Shown piece by piece: positions 46,830-58,953 of a stretch of DNA of 64,000 nucleotides. Within the stretch, counting starts at the first letter, position 1, and each line of letters starts with the position of its first letter. This DNA comes from Polyporus tsugae (lineage: Eukaryota > Basidiomycota > Agaricomycetes > Polyporales > Polyporaceae): assembly GCA_024305745.1 (NCBI GenBank), contig JAHRBS010000012.1, positions 1,741,001 through 1,805,000 of the forward strand, given 5' to 3'. The notes beneath the pieces are model-generated. The model did not search any database, was not told the origin of the DNA, and worked only from the letters and a program-made list of their open reading frames with translations. A program made the position numbers and the translations under genes.

Positions 46830-49800
46830 GTGATGGACGCTAACCTGCTACGGTTCCCGCAGGCCACCCGCGCGCGATCCGCGCCCATTCAGCAACCATT
46901 CACACCATCACTACTCGCAGATCCTCCACCACAGAGCACGGCCCTGTCCAAGCGCAAACGCAACGCACACAATCGCTCTTCCTCCCACACCGCTCTTGAC
47001 TCGATTGCTAAACAGGCTTCGTCAAGTAGTATTGTTGTCACTGAAGCCACTCCAAACCCCAAGCCCCGCAAACAAACCAAACGCGGGTCCCCATCTGCCA
47101 GATCTACAGTGCATGAGGAGCCCACGACACCGACACGCACCACTTCCCAGCAACAAAGCGAATCCCCGACAAAGCGCGCGCTCCTTCTCTCTCCTCACCA
47201 CACCAACCCCGATGCCGATTTTATTCCACCCCTCCCCGTCATTTCCCGCCAGACCCTCTCTTCCCGGCGACGTTCCGCCACTCCGATACCTCCATATGAG
47301 CCACCCCGCGAGCAATTCACGCCCCCACGGGAGATCATCCACACCCCTCCACGCGCTACCGTATCCCCAGAGAGGATGTCAAAGTCGAGCAAACGGAAAT
47401 CCACCGCGACGAAGAAGCAAAAGAAGCTCGTGCTGACGATCAAGAAGGAACCTCCCGAGATCGACTTGAGCTTGCCGCCTCCACCTCCTTCGCCGAGCGA
47501 CGACCCGCTCCTGCTCAAGGGCCTCCCACGTCGTCCACGACCTTCTAAACTGAGCTCGGGCGCCGATTCAGAAGCACTCGATACCCCAGCCTCAACGCAT
47601 GCTCACAGGACCCCGTCTATCGCGTCGTCGTCTGTGAGCCCGCCTGAAGAGGCGCGGGTCACTCGTCTTCTGAACCTCAACTCGAGCATGGACATCAGCA
47701 TGCAAAATGACGACGACGACCTCGACGACTCCTTCGTCAATGCACCCCCGCTGTTTGACTTGACGAACGCGCAGGAAGATCCTGGGGCGTGGGACGACAT
47801 GGATGAGGGCTCCGACTCTGACTTCGATCAGACGGGCGAGTACACGGGCCGGTTCAAGGTGCTGACCGTGCCCACCAAAGCGGACCCGCCGAGCAGCTGT
47901 ACGCGCTCGCGTCAGGACGCGTGGGGCAACCCGAGCAGCCCGTTCCCTGGTTCCACGGGCCGACGGAGAAGCCTTCCGAGCTCGAGTTCCCCTCCGCTGA
48001 AGGCCGTGGCCGATGGTGAGGAAGGAGCGCAGAGCGAGAGTCTGGACGAGGACGATGTGTTCTTCTTGGATACCCCGGCCAACGATAACACGGATGTGAC
48101 GGTGCGAGAGGAGTTTGAGGAGGGCAGCTCGCGGGATGCCATCGATGGGCTGGCTGGGCTGGACGCGGACTTGTCTATGCACGACGTCCCTCAGGCAGAC
48201 TACGACGCCTCTCAAGAAGAACACGACACGTCCCACCAGCAGTCTTACACGTCCCAAGAGCAATCTCACGAGAAGTCTTCCTCGCCCCTCCCCATCGTCG
48301 ACGCCCCCGAGGAGGATCACGAACATGAACAAGACTCCGCTGAACACCACGAACACCACGTCCGATTTACCGCATCACGAGAATCTCTCGAAGACGTTTC
48401 AATGGAGATCGATGACGAAGACGACTCGCAAGACGCACCCCCGCTCGACGCCGACCTTTCTTACGAGTCCATCCTCCATGATCCCGACGAAGACCGAGAA
48501 GACTCCCCTGTGGCTAAGGCGCCATACGACTCCGACTCGAGCGACGAAGAGACAGTCGACCGCGAGCTTTCACGCGAACCCGGCCAGTTCAGTGATGAAG
48601 AGGACGAGGAGCATGATACCCGCGCAAAGCCCCCGGTGATACCTACTCCGCCGCGTGCGGCGCATACCCCCGCGAGGTCGATCTCTCCGAACGGCTTGAC
48701 GCGGCCGAGGGGCTTCGTATCCATCACGTCTCCGTTGAGGAGGCAGAAGTCTCCCCACACTCAGGGCTTCCAGGTGAGAGATGCGTCACCGATGCCTTCC
48801 ATTGAGGCAGTCTTCGCTACTCCCGCTTCCGCACTCACGCGCGATGTGGATGACGACGGACCCATCCCCCAACCTTCTGGTTCGCGTCTTGAGGCAGAGA
48901 TGAACGGGCAAGTTGAGACCGAACATCAGATTGAGGACGACCAGCCTGAGGAGCAGATCGCCACCGACGCGGAAGATGACAGCGGCGACGAGAGCGAGGA
49001 GTTGGATGACGGCGTCGTCAAGATCACCAGCGATGATCCGCGAGTAGCTGCGCGTGCGGCCGCAATCCTGAAGATGGTATGCCACAGTGCCTTCTGTTCT
49101 AGCTCGATCCTCATCGTTCTGTAGCATGACTATGACTTCATCATCCGTGATACCTCTCGCAAGCGGCGCCAATCCGACCTCGATAGTGCTCTGCGCAACG
49201 TGCGCCGTCGGTCTACGATCGAAGGCGGCATTGTCAAGCGCGGGACTCCGCGACGCCGCACCCTTGGGGGCATCGTCGGCGACCAGGTTTTCATCCCTGG
49301 CAGCCCGATGATGACCGTTCCGGAGCTCCTTCAACAGGCGGAGCGCACCGTCGAGCAGCGCGAGCGCAGCATCCTACACACACCCTCACGCGACCCCGCC
49401 GGCGAGAGCGCGTCGTTCAAGCTCCCCTTCCCCGTGGATACGCCTATGTTCGAAACACCCGGCTCTGAGGAGCGTATGCGCGCGCGGCCGATGTTCAATG
49501 CCTCGGGTCCTCGGGCTTGGGAAAAGGACGACTGGAAGCTGCTCGACGCGTGCTTCACGGACGAGCGGCTCTCGATCGGGTCGCACAAGCGTCTGGGCGA
49601 GGCGACGCTCGCTCATGTGGACGACGTCGATTTGGATAATGTCGTGAACCGGTTCTTGGACCACACGGGCGGCGTCCCTGTTGAGGAGTGCTGGCCAGGA
49701 TGGATGCGGTGGGTGATTTTGCAGTTGATCGAATGCACGTTCTAGTGGCTCATGATAGCGCAGACATGACTTGCTGCGCCGCACGTACGCCCTTCAGAAG

Positions 49801-50778
49801 AAGCAGCGCGCTGGTAAGGGCGCTCCTCCTACGCCAAGTGGCAGGTTCGGGTCTGTGGCGTTCTCTGAGGTTCCCGACTTTACGCCTCTGCCTAGTCGGT
49901 ACTCTTCTGTGCAGCCTGGTTTCGACCGGTGGGGTTCTACCAATGGCGTCGGGAGCAGCAAGCCTGCAGTCCCTGCGACGTTACTGGCACCCCGTTATTC
50001 ACATTTACTCGACGAGGCCGTCGCGATCTCAAGGAACGAGTTCACGACGCCTACAGCATCGCGTACTCAGCCTGTCGAGTACCGGAGTGCTTCCGTCCCA
50101 GTCCCCGAAACCCGAGACGTCTCCCTGCCGCCCCAATCGCCTGCCACTGCGCTGCGCTCGGAGTCGGAGGCCCCTATGGCATCCGTGGAAGAAAAGTATA
50201 TCTCGATGTCCATGCCACCACCGCCACTGCCGGTGCCCCGCTCGATCACCTCGCGCATGAAAGGCTTCTTTTTCTCCTATCTCCCCAAAGCGACCAAGTT
50301 GAACCAGCTCAAGAAGCCCGCCGCGCGGGCACACCCCGGCCTCCCCATCCCGCCCCCAGAGGTGTTCCAGAAGTCCCGCACGGTCGCGACGCCCGTCTCG
50401 AAGCCCGCACCGAAACCGGTCCCGCCGAAGGACCTCGTGAACCTGCAGCACGCACCGCTGCCCCCGTCCAAGATCCCGCGCCCGTCGAAGCAGCAGCCGA
50501 AGCGGCTCGTCGAGCTCCAGCCCGCCCCTCTGCCGGAGCCGCGCCAGGCGTCGTCGTTGGGGCGCGGAAGCGTGGGCAGTCGGCGGAGCAGCAACGGGAG
50601 CGTGAAGGATCTGGTGAAAGGCTTTGAGGACCTCGAGAAGATGCACGCGAAGGAGCGGCAGGAGGAGATAACGCGGTTGAGGAGGGTGCGGAGCGTTGGG
50701 GAGTGGGCTGCTGCGACTGGGAACGCGCGGGGCCAGGGACAGGGACAGCAGAGCAGGCGGTTGGGGTGGAAGCCCTGA
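46830..50778 (+). CDS. Large disordered protein with conserved C-terminal helical region, function unknown
   Basis: Exons 46830-49076, 49125-49708 and 49764-50778 join in phase to 1281 residues. The first 750 residues are low-complexity: many S/T-P pairs, Lys/Arg patches (SKRKSTATKKQKKLVL) and acidic runs (NDDDDLDDS, EIDDEDDSQD). Just before and after intron 1 it becomes more ordered: DPRVAARAAAILKMHDYDFI then RKRRQSDLDSALRNVRRR. A further ordered block, WEKDDWKLLDACFTDER to VVNRFLDHTGG, spans the end of exon 2. The C-terminus is Pro-rich with a final basic coil (KERQEEITRLRRVRSV). Composition suggests a nuclear, phosphorylated scaffold or cell-cycle factor. I do not recognise the family; no enzyme motif is seen. 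Confidence 0.7.
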
Positions 50779-51079
50779 GCGCGACTTTTCTTGAGCAGGA
50801 CAGGACAACTATATATGTTTCTCGCTATCGATATAGCTGATTTACATCTGGCGATCTAGTATATTCTTAGGATATGAACATTCATTGCATACAGTACCAT
50901 GACTTCCGTAGACGCATGTGCAGCGTGCAGCGTCGTCGTCGCCCTTTTATCATATATGCGGTGTAATGTTTTTGTGGACGCGACCGAGTTGCGTCCCGGA
51001 CTGTAGTACATAGTGCGGCTACTCTTTTTCTTGATCTACTTTCCAACCGATATTGCACTCTCTACAACCATCAGAAGGT
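50779..51079. other. Intergenic between convergent genes
   Basis: Holds the 3' ends of the large disordered-protein gene (+) and the DcpS gene (-). Confidence 0.5.
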
Positions 51080-52366
51080 CTAGTAGTAGCCGAGTTCTTG
51101 CTGGGCGCCCTTCATGGGTTCGTACAGGCCATGTTGCTCGCCCAGGGCGTAGGTAAGCGTCATCCGTTGCAGGATGGATGGTCCATTGTCAAGGTCGCAT
51201 TCCAACTATGGTGGCAAGATGATCAATGTCGAACGTACCAGCCCAGAGTAACTTACAAGTGAGATGACATCGTCCAGGAGGTGTGCTTGTCCTGCTGACA
51301 TTCCCGGCAGCCCATGGTAGTTCACATTCACGATATGGACATGGAAGTGATCTGCGCATTGCGATCAGCATCATTCCGTCACCTTTATCACCAACGAATA
51401 AATGGACGAACAGTATGACGGCTGGTAATGGATGAACATCCGCAGAGATCCCTGATCGAGGCCCCACCGTTCCTTGACCACCCTCGCGGCTTCACGACGG
51501 ATACTCTTCAGCATGCCGAGGTGGCTCTTATTGAGGTCGCGCAAGCTATGGATGCTCCGATTGAAGGAGATCGCAACGAGGTAGAGCGAGCTGAGGGTGG
51601 TGAGGTCCCATTTCATGTCTGGCAGCATGAGGTAGCCGTGTTCCGGCGAGGGATCGCGGTGGAGGACCTTCTCGGCCTCAGAGGTGCCGTTGAGAATGTT
51701 TTCCACCCTAGATGCAGGGCACATGGGATCTCTAAAACATGTCAACACGAAGCGAGCGTATGGCTGACCATTGTGTCCGGGAAGGAGGGAACGCTGTGCT
51801 GTAGGGTCGCACAATGCGCTCATACAGATCGGGGGTTTCGTGAACGATGGTGAACTCTTGGATGGAGTACTATATGCATTGTCAGGAGTAGATGACATAC
51901 GACGGTCAAAGCTTGGCTTACCTTTCGTATGTGAACTTCTGTCGCTGGATGGACGATGTTGATCTTGACATCTGGGCTATCTGGGGAGCTCGCAAGCCAT
52001 CCGAACATCCACGTGTACTTATTTTTTGTTTATAATTGTCAAGATGAGATGCTAAACAGAAATGCCTCACGATGTCTGTTCCTTCAATTAGTTTCGAGCT
52101 CGCAAGGGACTTGGTGAGGATATCGCCTGCGGAGTCGGTGGAGAGAGCGGTCTTCTCAATCCGCACGATTGCATCTGCAGATTCGGACGTTCCTGCGAGG
52201 GGAAGCTTCCCAAGGAGCGTCAGGGCATGCGTGATGGGGTCTATATAATAGTGGCTTGTGAGCGATGGAACAAGAACAAGGTGGCAGAGAGTCGGAGGAC
52301 CGGACCTTCATTGAGGACACGCTCAAATTGAAATTGTTTGAGTATGGTGAGATCATATTTGGACAT
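51080..52366 (-). CDS. DCS1-like: Scavenger mRNA decapping enzyme DcpS (m7GpppX diphosphatase)
   Basis: Seven exons (52366-52306, 52240-52071, 52017-51922, 51869-51769, 51707-51412, 51351-51257, 51205-51080) join in phase to 314 residues. DcpS hydrolyses the cap dinucleotide left after 3'-5' mRNA decay. Signatures: LPDMKWD and LYLVAI in the middle, SIHSLRDLNKSHLGML, then FIHYQPSY split by intron 5 from HFHVHIVNVNYHG, where the H-F-H-V-H core is the histidine triad. The N-terminal swapped domain is also present (FERVLNEDPITH, TEVHIRKYSIQEF). Size and order match animal and yeast DcpS/Dcs1. A second HIT-superfamily protein lies at 21.6 kb, but the two are different branches. Confidence 0.95.
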
Positions 52367-52791
52367 CGTCGTATATATCACGATAACCTGGCTTCAATGG
52401 TGTCAACGCAAGGGGCAAAGTGATTCAACTTCAAAGAGACGGAGAGCCAGCAGTCGCGGATGGTTCTTGAATGCAGCTAGCAGCTGGGCCTGTGGGAAAC
52501 TTGGAAGGGCGCGCCTACAGAAACAGCGCTGCGGCAAGTCTGAGACGGTGACTGTCATATTGAACTCCTTCTCACCCAGTGGATGATCGGAGGAAGGGTA
52601 TCCACAGTCCTCTTGCCACATTTGCGCCAGTCAAATGACCGCAGACAGGTTCGAGAAGAGAGGGCCACATGACGCCCTGCATAAAAGCATGGCAGCGCTG
52701 GCTGTCACTTGCGCTCGCCCTGCCGCAACAGGCCTAGGACGCACGTTCGCTGACTTGAAGTTCTCGCGAGTCGCGACAGGCCTCTTCTCGC
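52367..52791. other. Intergenic between divergent genes
   Basis: Promoter space shared by DcpS (-) and the metallophosphatase (+). No gene seen. Confidence 0.45.
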
Positions 52792-52800
52792 TATATTATA
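52792..52800 (+). promoter_or_regulatory. AT-rich TATA-like element of the metallophosphatase gene
   Basis: TATATTATA in a GC-rich surround, 58 bases before the ATG at 52850. Confidence 0.45.
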
Positions 52801-52849
52801 GCCTTGCTCTATCGACAGGTGGTCGTGCTCCTCGATCCAAGTGACGACG

Positions 52850-54726
52850 ATGCTGCCTGCGTCGCGCTTCTTGACCGGTGTCCTTGTGGCGACCTCAATC
52901 CTTCAAATTTGCTGGGCACTCCCTGTTGCGCAAGGTATAAGCATGCCCTTTCCTATCCTATCTCTGGTGCCTGTAACCTTTCAGCTGACCCTGTAACCTC
53001 CAGACCATGTCAGCTTTTCCAGAGCATTTGCTCAGAGCGACGACTTCAACTTGAACCCGTACGCGGACAAGCCGCGCCTGACATTCGGGAAGGACGGCAC
53101 TTTCAAGATCACTGTCTTCTCCGATCTGCACTATGGCGAGAACCCCTGGGACGACTGGGGTCCACAGCAGGACGTTAACAGTGCAAGCCTCATGAACACG
53201 GTCCTCACGAGCGAGAAGCCCGATTACGTGTCGGTATCAGCCTGAGTCTAATAAGCTTTGGCCAACTGTGTTTAATAAGGTCAACCTTCTTCTAGCGTCC
53301 TTAACGGTGACTTGATTACCGGAGAGAGTAAGTGCGAACGCTATGCCGAAAGGGTGTTATAGCCGACTGACGCGGTGTGATAGACACATTCCGGGAAAAC
53401 TCGACCAAGCTTATTGACGAAATTGTCGGCCCTCTCAACAACTTGAAGTTGCCTTTCTCGTCCACTCATGGAGTATGGCGTCAGAGACGTTCCTTGCTGA
53501 CTTCCGTAACTGATAACTGAAAACCAATTTGTGTAGAATCACGACAACGAGCCGAACATCACCCACGCTGAAGAGATAAGACGCGAACTGCAAGTAGCTC
53601 CTCTCAGCTACACGCGCTTTGCCCCATCTTGGGCAAATGGCCAAGGCTATGGTCCCGGAACGTACTGGGTTCCCGTAAGTATTCTTTGGGAGATACGTCT
53701 GTCATCCTCTTTAACATCACGCGTCTCCCACTTGACAGGTGTTCACAAAGGCCGCTGGTTAGCCTCCTACCCTTGACTCAGAGTCTCTCTGCGCCAATTC
53801 GGAAGTAACCTTTGAGATAGATTACGCACCTTCCCTCATCCTCTGGTTCTTTGACTCTCGCGGTAAGCGGTTTGTAAGCCGGTGAAGGGGGTATAGAGGC
53901 TAAGACTCGAACAACGGTGCAGGGGGGTTCAGCGAGGGCGCGAACTCGACGCGTCTCCCTGACTGGGTCGATGAGAATGTCGCAACGTGGATCAACCTCA
54001 CAGTCGCCACGATGGATGCTGCATGGGGTCCCGCCGACAGGGTGGGACGTGGTTCCCTTGCCTTCGTCCACATCCCTCCGTAAAACCCTTCAGTCATTCC
54101 GGCGTTGGTGTTGTTCTCATTTTCGATCACAGACACGTCGTTCAGGACCTCCAGACCAACCTGAATAGCACACAAGACCCTGGCTTGAACGGTGCGCAAA
54201 GGTGCACTAGACAGAGCGTCCAAGATGATGCTGATCACCCTCTTTTAAGCCGACGAGCTTGGCTCAGGTTCAACCCAAGCGACGACGCTAGAGCAAGATA
54301 CCGGCAAGGATGATCCGTTCTGGAACGCGCTGAACGCGCAAGTGAAGAACCTGCACGGCGTGATCTCAGGTCATGGTATTTGTATTTTCTCGTCCAAATG
54401 CTCCTTCAGACCGTATTTGACGGCCGTGTTGCAGACCACGGTAACGAATGGTGTAAGCGGGAGCCCACGAAGAACGTCATCTTCTGCTTCGACAAACACT
54501 CTGGGTGCGTCTCAATTTAGCACCAACTTAATGCTCCACGCACGAGCTTGCGTAACTCACACTGCGTGCGTACAGGTACGGCGGATACAGCAGCGCCGGT
54601 TGGGGCCATGGGGTGCGCAACATCGTCTTTCGCTCCCCGGATGCATGTGTCGGGCCGGAGACTTGGATCAGGATGGAGGACGGAGAGACCCACGCACGAA
54701 TCATTATGGACTCCTCTTACAACTGA
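52850..54726 (+). CDS. Secreted calcineurin-like metallophosphoesterase
   Basis: Twelve exons (52850-52934, 53004-53229, 53296-53327, 53384-53472, 53537-53674, 53739-53757, 53821-53862, 53923-54079, 54133-54191, 54250-54375, 54435-54504, 54576-54726) join in phase to 397 residues. Signal peptide [20 protein letters not shown]. All five metal motifs of the fold are present: FSDLHYGEN (D-x-H), [12 protein letters not shown] (GD), HGNHDNE (GNHD), FVHIPPHVV (H) and SGHDHGNEW (GHxH). It matches the fungal Dcr2/purple-acid-phosphatase-like group and likely hydrolyses phosphate esters at or outside the cell surface. One exon is 19 bases. Asn-linked glycosylation sites (NST, NLT) are present in the middle. 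Confidence 0.93.
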
Positions 54727-55090
54727 TGTATTTCTGGGATCACAGCGTGTACACTTACCGTGCAGGAATGCACTGAGATACGAAAGAACAATTCGGAGCT
54801 TTCCTGAGCCGATGAGGGTGCAAGGTTCGAATTGTGGGTCATGGAGAGCGTAGGCAGTAGATAAGCGCTTGTTACGGGGTTTGTTTGTACACCTTCAGAA
54901 CCCAAATAAGCCGCGCCATCCTGCCGCCGCGAAGATAGGCTACTTACCGCACCATCCATACAACCCGATCTCATGCACAGAGGGTCAAGATGTGAATCCT
55001 CCAATGCGATGCAAAATGACCTCCTTGATATGCCTTCCACGAGGATCCATCTAGCGGAGAATATCTCTATTAGCGCCAACAAAATAAGAA
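54727..55090. other. Intergenic between convergent genes
   Basis: 3' ends of the metallophosphatase (+) and F-box gene (-). No gene seen. Confidence 0.5.
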
Positions 55091-57386
55091 CTACGCGACG
55101 CGGCTCACCTTTAGACCCACGATGATATCCTCGTCAACCAACGCGCTCTCGTACTCATCCGAGATGGCCACGCTCCTCTCAATATACGGCAGCGCGCTCT
55201 CCATCTCGTCCTCCCACGCAGACGAAGGACCAATGACCGTCTTGCCGAGCATGACCTCCACAAGCACCTTGGGATGACTTGTGTCGTTGTGTCCGCTGGG
55301 CCCAGCTTGTTGCTCGCTTGCTTCTGAGACGGCTGTCTTTCCCCTTTGACCCGCATCTGCCTCAGCAGTCGCCGCCGCCCAATTCGCCACACCCATGTTG
55401 ACGCCAACTTCGTCGCCGTCCGGGACAAGAAGCGCTAGCTCCCCCATACCGTCTTGCAGACCATCGACCGGCGCAAGAAGCTCGACTCCGCCAAAGTCGG
55501 TGTTCCCCTCAAGCCCCGCCATCCACAAGTCCTCGTCGTCCTCGTCATCATCGTCGTCGTCGAACTCCGGCAGGCCTCCCTCCACTTCCTCTCCCTCCCC
55601 GGTCCACGGCGACACCTCCTTCGCCTCGGGCGGGACGACCTTCTCCCCAAGCCTGCTCCCCACCGGCTCGCCTGCGACCGCGCGCGTGTGCATGAACCGC
55701 CGTATCGCCACCTGGTTGAAGTCGTACACGTGCAGCTGCCCGTCTCCTCGCACACGCACGAACCGCTGCCCGCACGTCGTCGTGATCCAGCGCGTGCCGG
55801 GGAACTCGTCCTGGAACCACCGCGTGTGCTCCAGGCCCCACTCCGCCCACGGCACGGACGGCGGCTCCTCCACCACCTCGTCACCACCGTCATCGTCGTC
55901 CCCGTGGGAGAGGTGCTCGAACACCGGGTTGAAGTTCGGCGCGTGGACGGTGGGCTGGAAGGCAGCTATGAACGGCAGGGAAGGAGGGACTAACGCTGAG
56001 GCCGGGGACGACGGAGGACTCTCTGCGTTCGCCCTTGCACGCGCGTGGGACGCGATGGCGTCGCGCGTGATCTTCAAGAGAGACGAGCGGTGGACGAGCA
56101 TCGTGTAAACGCGTGTCGTGCCCAGGGTAAGGCGCATGTGGAGGTGCAGGATCATGATCGCCTTCTCCGGGTCCGAGTAGAAGGGCGTCACGGTATCGAC
56201 ATTCGCCGCTGACGTCGTGGGGCCGAGCGGGTTCGGTTCGCATCGGCACGTCATGCGGAGGACGAGCGCTCCATGCTGCAAAGGTGGAAGCTCGAGAGTG
56301 CAGCTCGTCTTGAGAAGGGGCACGTCGGGCTGAGGAGACGCCATGTCGCCACCATTGGCGGGAGGGTCTGGAGGTGGCGGCGTGGCGAGCTCCTGGGCGA
56401 AATTGCAAATCTCTATGGAGTTGGAGGGGATGATAGGGAGGGCGACGGTGTCTGGCGATAGAAGCACGAAGGAGTTGAACATGGTCGGGTCCGAATAGAG
56501 GCGTTTCTGTCCCTGCATTTGGGTTACGACCTCGCAGTGGGCGAGTAAAATACAAACTCACCACTTTCGGGTGGCCGGTCTTCCAGTTGAAAATGACGAG
56601 GGTGACCGGGTCGGCGCTCACAAACGGGAAATAATTGTTTAGAAGGAAGCACAGCGTATCTCCAGAGACCTCGAGCATGATACTAGAATGCCCCGGGAGG
56701 TAATGAATATTGTCGAAATGGAGTACGGGCTTTGCTGCAGCAGGGTGTGGCTGGCCAGTAGAATGCTTGATCAGGTGTATGTCAATCGAGGCCCAGAGCT
56801 GTGCCTCGTTGATATAACTAGTCCAAATAATCAATATACTGGTGGATAACCCCATATATGAGGATGCTCACGAGTATGTGACAATTGCAATCAGGTCGTG
56901 CTCCTGGACGGCTAGGCCGACATCTATAACTGGCTTCCCCAAATCAAGATGCGACCACAGCCTGTTCGCTTGTGAGGCCGCTTGGTCCTTGAAGGCGGAA
57001 TGCAGTCGCACGGTGTGGACGCTCTCTGTCCCAGGCATACCCTCGGAGTGACGCCGTTCTCCGAGAAGGAGGACACCACCAGTGAGGTCGTATATGCCAG
57101 AAGGATTGTGCCTCAAGGGAAGGACCTTTTTGTCGGACAGGTCCACATCGCTCCAGGCTCTTTCTTTCTTGCGCAGGATGTCGAGTCGCTCGCCAGGAAC
57201 GAGAGACGATGTGCGGTTGTCGATCCTACCGGCGACGTGAAGCTCGATGATATATTGGAGCGCCGCAGTAGAGTTGACGACATCGAACAAGGATGTACAG
57301 GTTTGTTGCAAGTGAACGAGATCCCGCCAGGAGAGGTGGATGGCAACCTGAGCGAGGAGTTCGTCGGGGAGGTCGAGGATGGCCAT
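55091..57386 (-). CDS. Large F-box protein of the same mushroom family
   Basis: Three exons (57386-56872, 56817-56562, 56530-55091) join in phase to 736 residues. It opens MAILDLPDELLAQVAIHLSW then DLVHLQQTCTSLFDVVN, a standard F-box. The body has hydrophobic strand repeats (GVLLLGERR, LVIFNWKTGHPKV, GQLHVYDFN) resembling those of the 37-kb F-box gene. A long acidic insertion (EFDDDDDDEDDEDLW) and a Ser/Gly linker precede a conserved C-terminal patch (SAWEDEMESALPYIERSV), which by analogy folds back on the propeller-like domain. Predicted SCF ubiquitin-ligase adaptor, target unknown. Head to head with the mitochondrial ribosomal gene. Confidence 0.87.
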
Positions 57387-57610
57387 GGTGGTCGAAGATA
57401 TAGATATATGCGTTACGGGGCCTGTCAGTAGCCGATGTCAGAGAAGGTGCTTTGCCGGCTGCAGCCTGCCGCCCGCTCCTGGGCGCTCCCTACCTTCCTC
57501 GCTGCCACAGACGACGACGCAGAGGTTTAGCGTACGTAGGTCCATTTCCATCGTCCGAGCAGGTGCAGAGCCCACATTCACAACAGGGCACGACGTAGCC
57601 GGCGGCACTC

Positions 57611-58075
57611 ATGGTCCTCCCTCACAACCTTTGCTCGCACGTCCAAAACGCGTTCCGTGCGCGACACCAGCACATTGCTGTCCACCACACGACCCAAAAT
57701 CTCGCCGTTCTCTCCATCCTCCTCCGCGCCGGTTTCCTGTCGAACGTCACGCGCGGCACCGCCGAATCTCCCTCCCCGGAAGCTTTCCACGAGGTGCCCG
57801 AGTCGCAGAAGCGCATATGGGCCGACCTCAAGTACCGCGACGACCGTCCTGTGCTTTCCGACATGGAGCTTATCAGCATGCCGAGCAAGCGCATATTTAT
57901 GGAACTCAGCGAAATCCGGAGGTTGTGCACGGGCAGGCGAGTCCAGAACGTGAAGCCGTTGCGCATGGGCGAGATTGCGATTGTGAAGACGAAGGATAGG
58001 GAGAATGAGTGGTTGGAGGCGAGGGAGGCATTGCAGCTGAGGTTGCCGGGCGAGGTCATTTGCAGGGCACGGTAA
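57611..58075 (+). CDS. MRPS8: Mitochondrial ribosomal protein uS8m
   Basis: Single-exon reading frame of 154 residues. It starts MVLPHNLCSHVQNAFRARH and continues HHTTQNLAVLSILLRAGFLSNVTRG, the hallmark of mitochondrial S8 proteins, with a C-terminal RRVQNVKPLRMGEIAIVKT that fits the conserved end of the family. Component of the small mitoribosomal subunit, imported from the cytosol. The start shows no obvious cleavable presequence, as in the yeast protein. It lies 224 bases from the oppositely oriented F-box gene, sharing promoter DNA. Confidence 0.9.
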   Translation: MVLPHNLCSHVQNAFRARHQHIAVHHTTQNLAVLSILLRAGFLSNVTRGTAESPSPEAFHEVPESQKRIWADLKYRDDRPVLSDMELISMPSKRIFMELSEIRRLCTGRRVQNVKPLRMGEIAIVKTKDRENEWLEAREALQLRLPGEVICRAR

Positions 58076-58953
58076 CCCGGCCGCGCTCTACAGCCTTCTT
58101 TGGGTGAGTCGTCATCGTTTCGTCCAAGTTGCGATGCTGAACGCTGCATCGCAGGCTACTGTATGCTATACCTTAATAGACTAATCACTTCCAAACGACC
58201 TTCATACACGCTCCTCCCGTTGAATATTTCAACTCGCATGTTCTGTTCAAGGGGCGGCGGCGAAGCAAATGCGATCGTCCGTCTCATCCCTGCCTCTGCC
58301 TCTGTCCCCCGACCTGTCACACAATCGTTTGTCGATTTTGGCCCTTGGTCATGTCAGTTTCTCACTGCTAGGGTGCAGTCGCAACCAAACCGTGGAGAGG
58401 GCGGGAGCACGCTCCAGCTGGTCCATTGGAGTTCCGCCACTGGCCGGACCAAGTGCGTCATCCTATGCGCAACCAAGCGCGCCAACATACTCGACATACA
58501 CCAGTGTACCGCTGTGGCCGACAAGAGTGCGTAACGACTGCGGCGTCGATGACGACAATTCGATATTCATCAACGGCACGTCTCTATCGGCTGCCAGCTC
58601 ACACTGGCTGAAGGAGGCCGGAATGAAAGAAGCATGTACGCCCGGAACCCAAACGACCTTCGAAGTGATTTTCGCATTGGTGGCCAGCCCAGCCACCGTT
58701 TTCTGATAAGCTTTCGGGCGAGGAGAAAATGGGATACGAACACGGAGGAAAGTCTGATCACGAGGATCGAATACAACATCTTATCACTGTCAGACTCCGA
58801 AATAATATTAAATAGTACATAGTACGACGATTTCGAGGAGTCCACTCCGACCCAGCCGGAGCTCCCGCATGCCGAAACTAGCAGCATGCTACACAAACCA
58901 TGCATCTCGCCAACACCTTGAGAAGCGGGCGACGGCATTTCAAGGCTCCCTCC
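58076..58953. other. Intergenic between convergent genes
   Basis: Between uS8m (+) and the second seven-helix gene (-). An AT-rich stretch lies near 58790-58825. Open frames here (for example 58269-58706) show no domain. Confidence 0.4.

Noticed and set aside
47592..48359. 255-codon - strand open frame rich in Val, Arg and Leu
   Set aside because: Shadow of the low-complexity exon of the 1281-residue protein.
45861..50778. The small gene at 45861 and the large one at 46830 being one gene
   Set aside because: The small gene reaches a stop at 46312, and no donor/acceptor pair joins it in phase to 46830.
54830..54850. GGTTCGAATT as a possible tRNA T loop
   Set aside because: No matching stems or anticodon arm around it.
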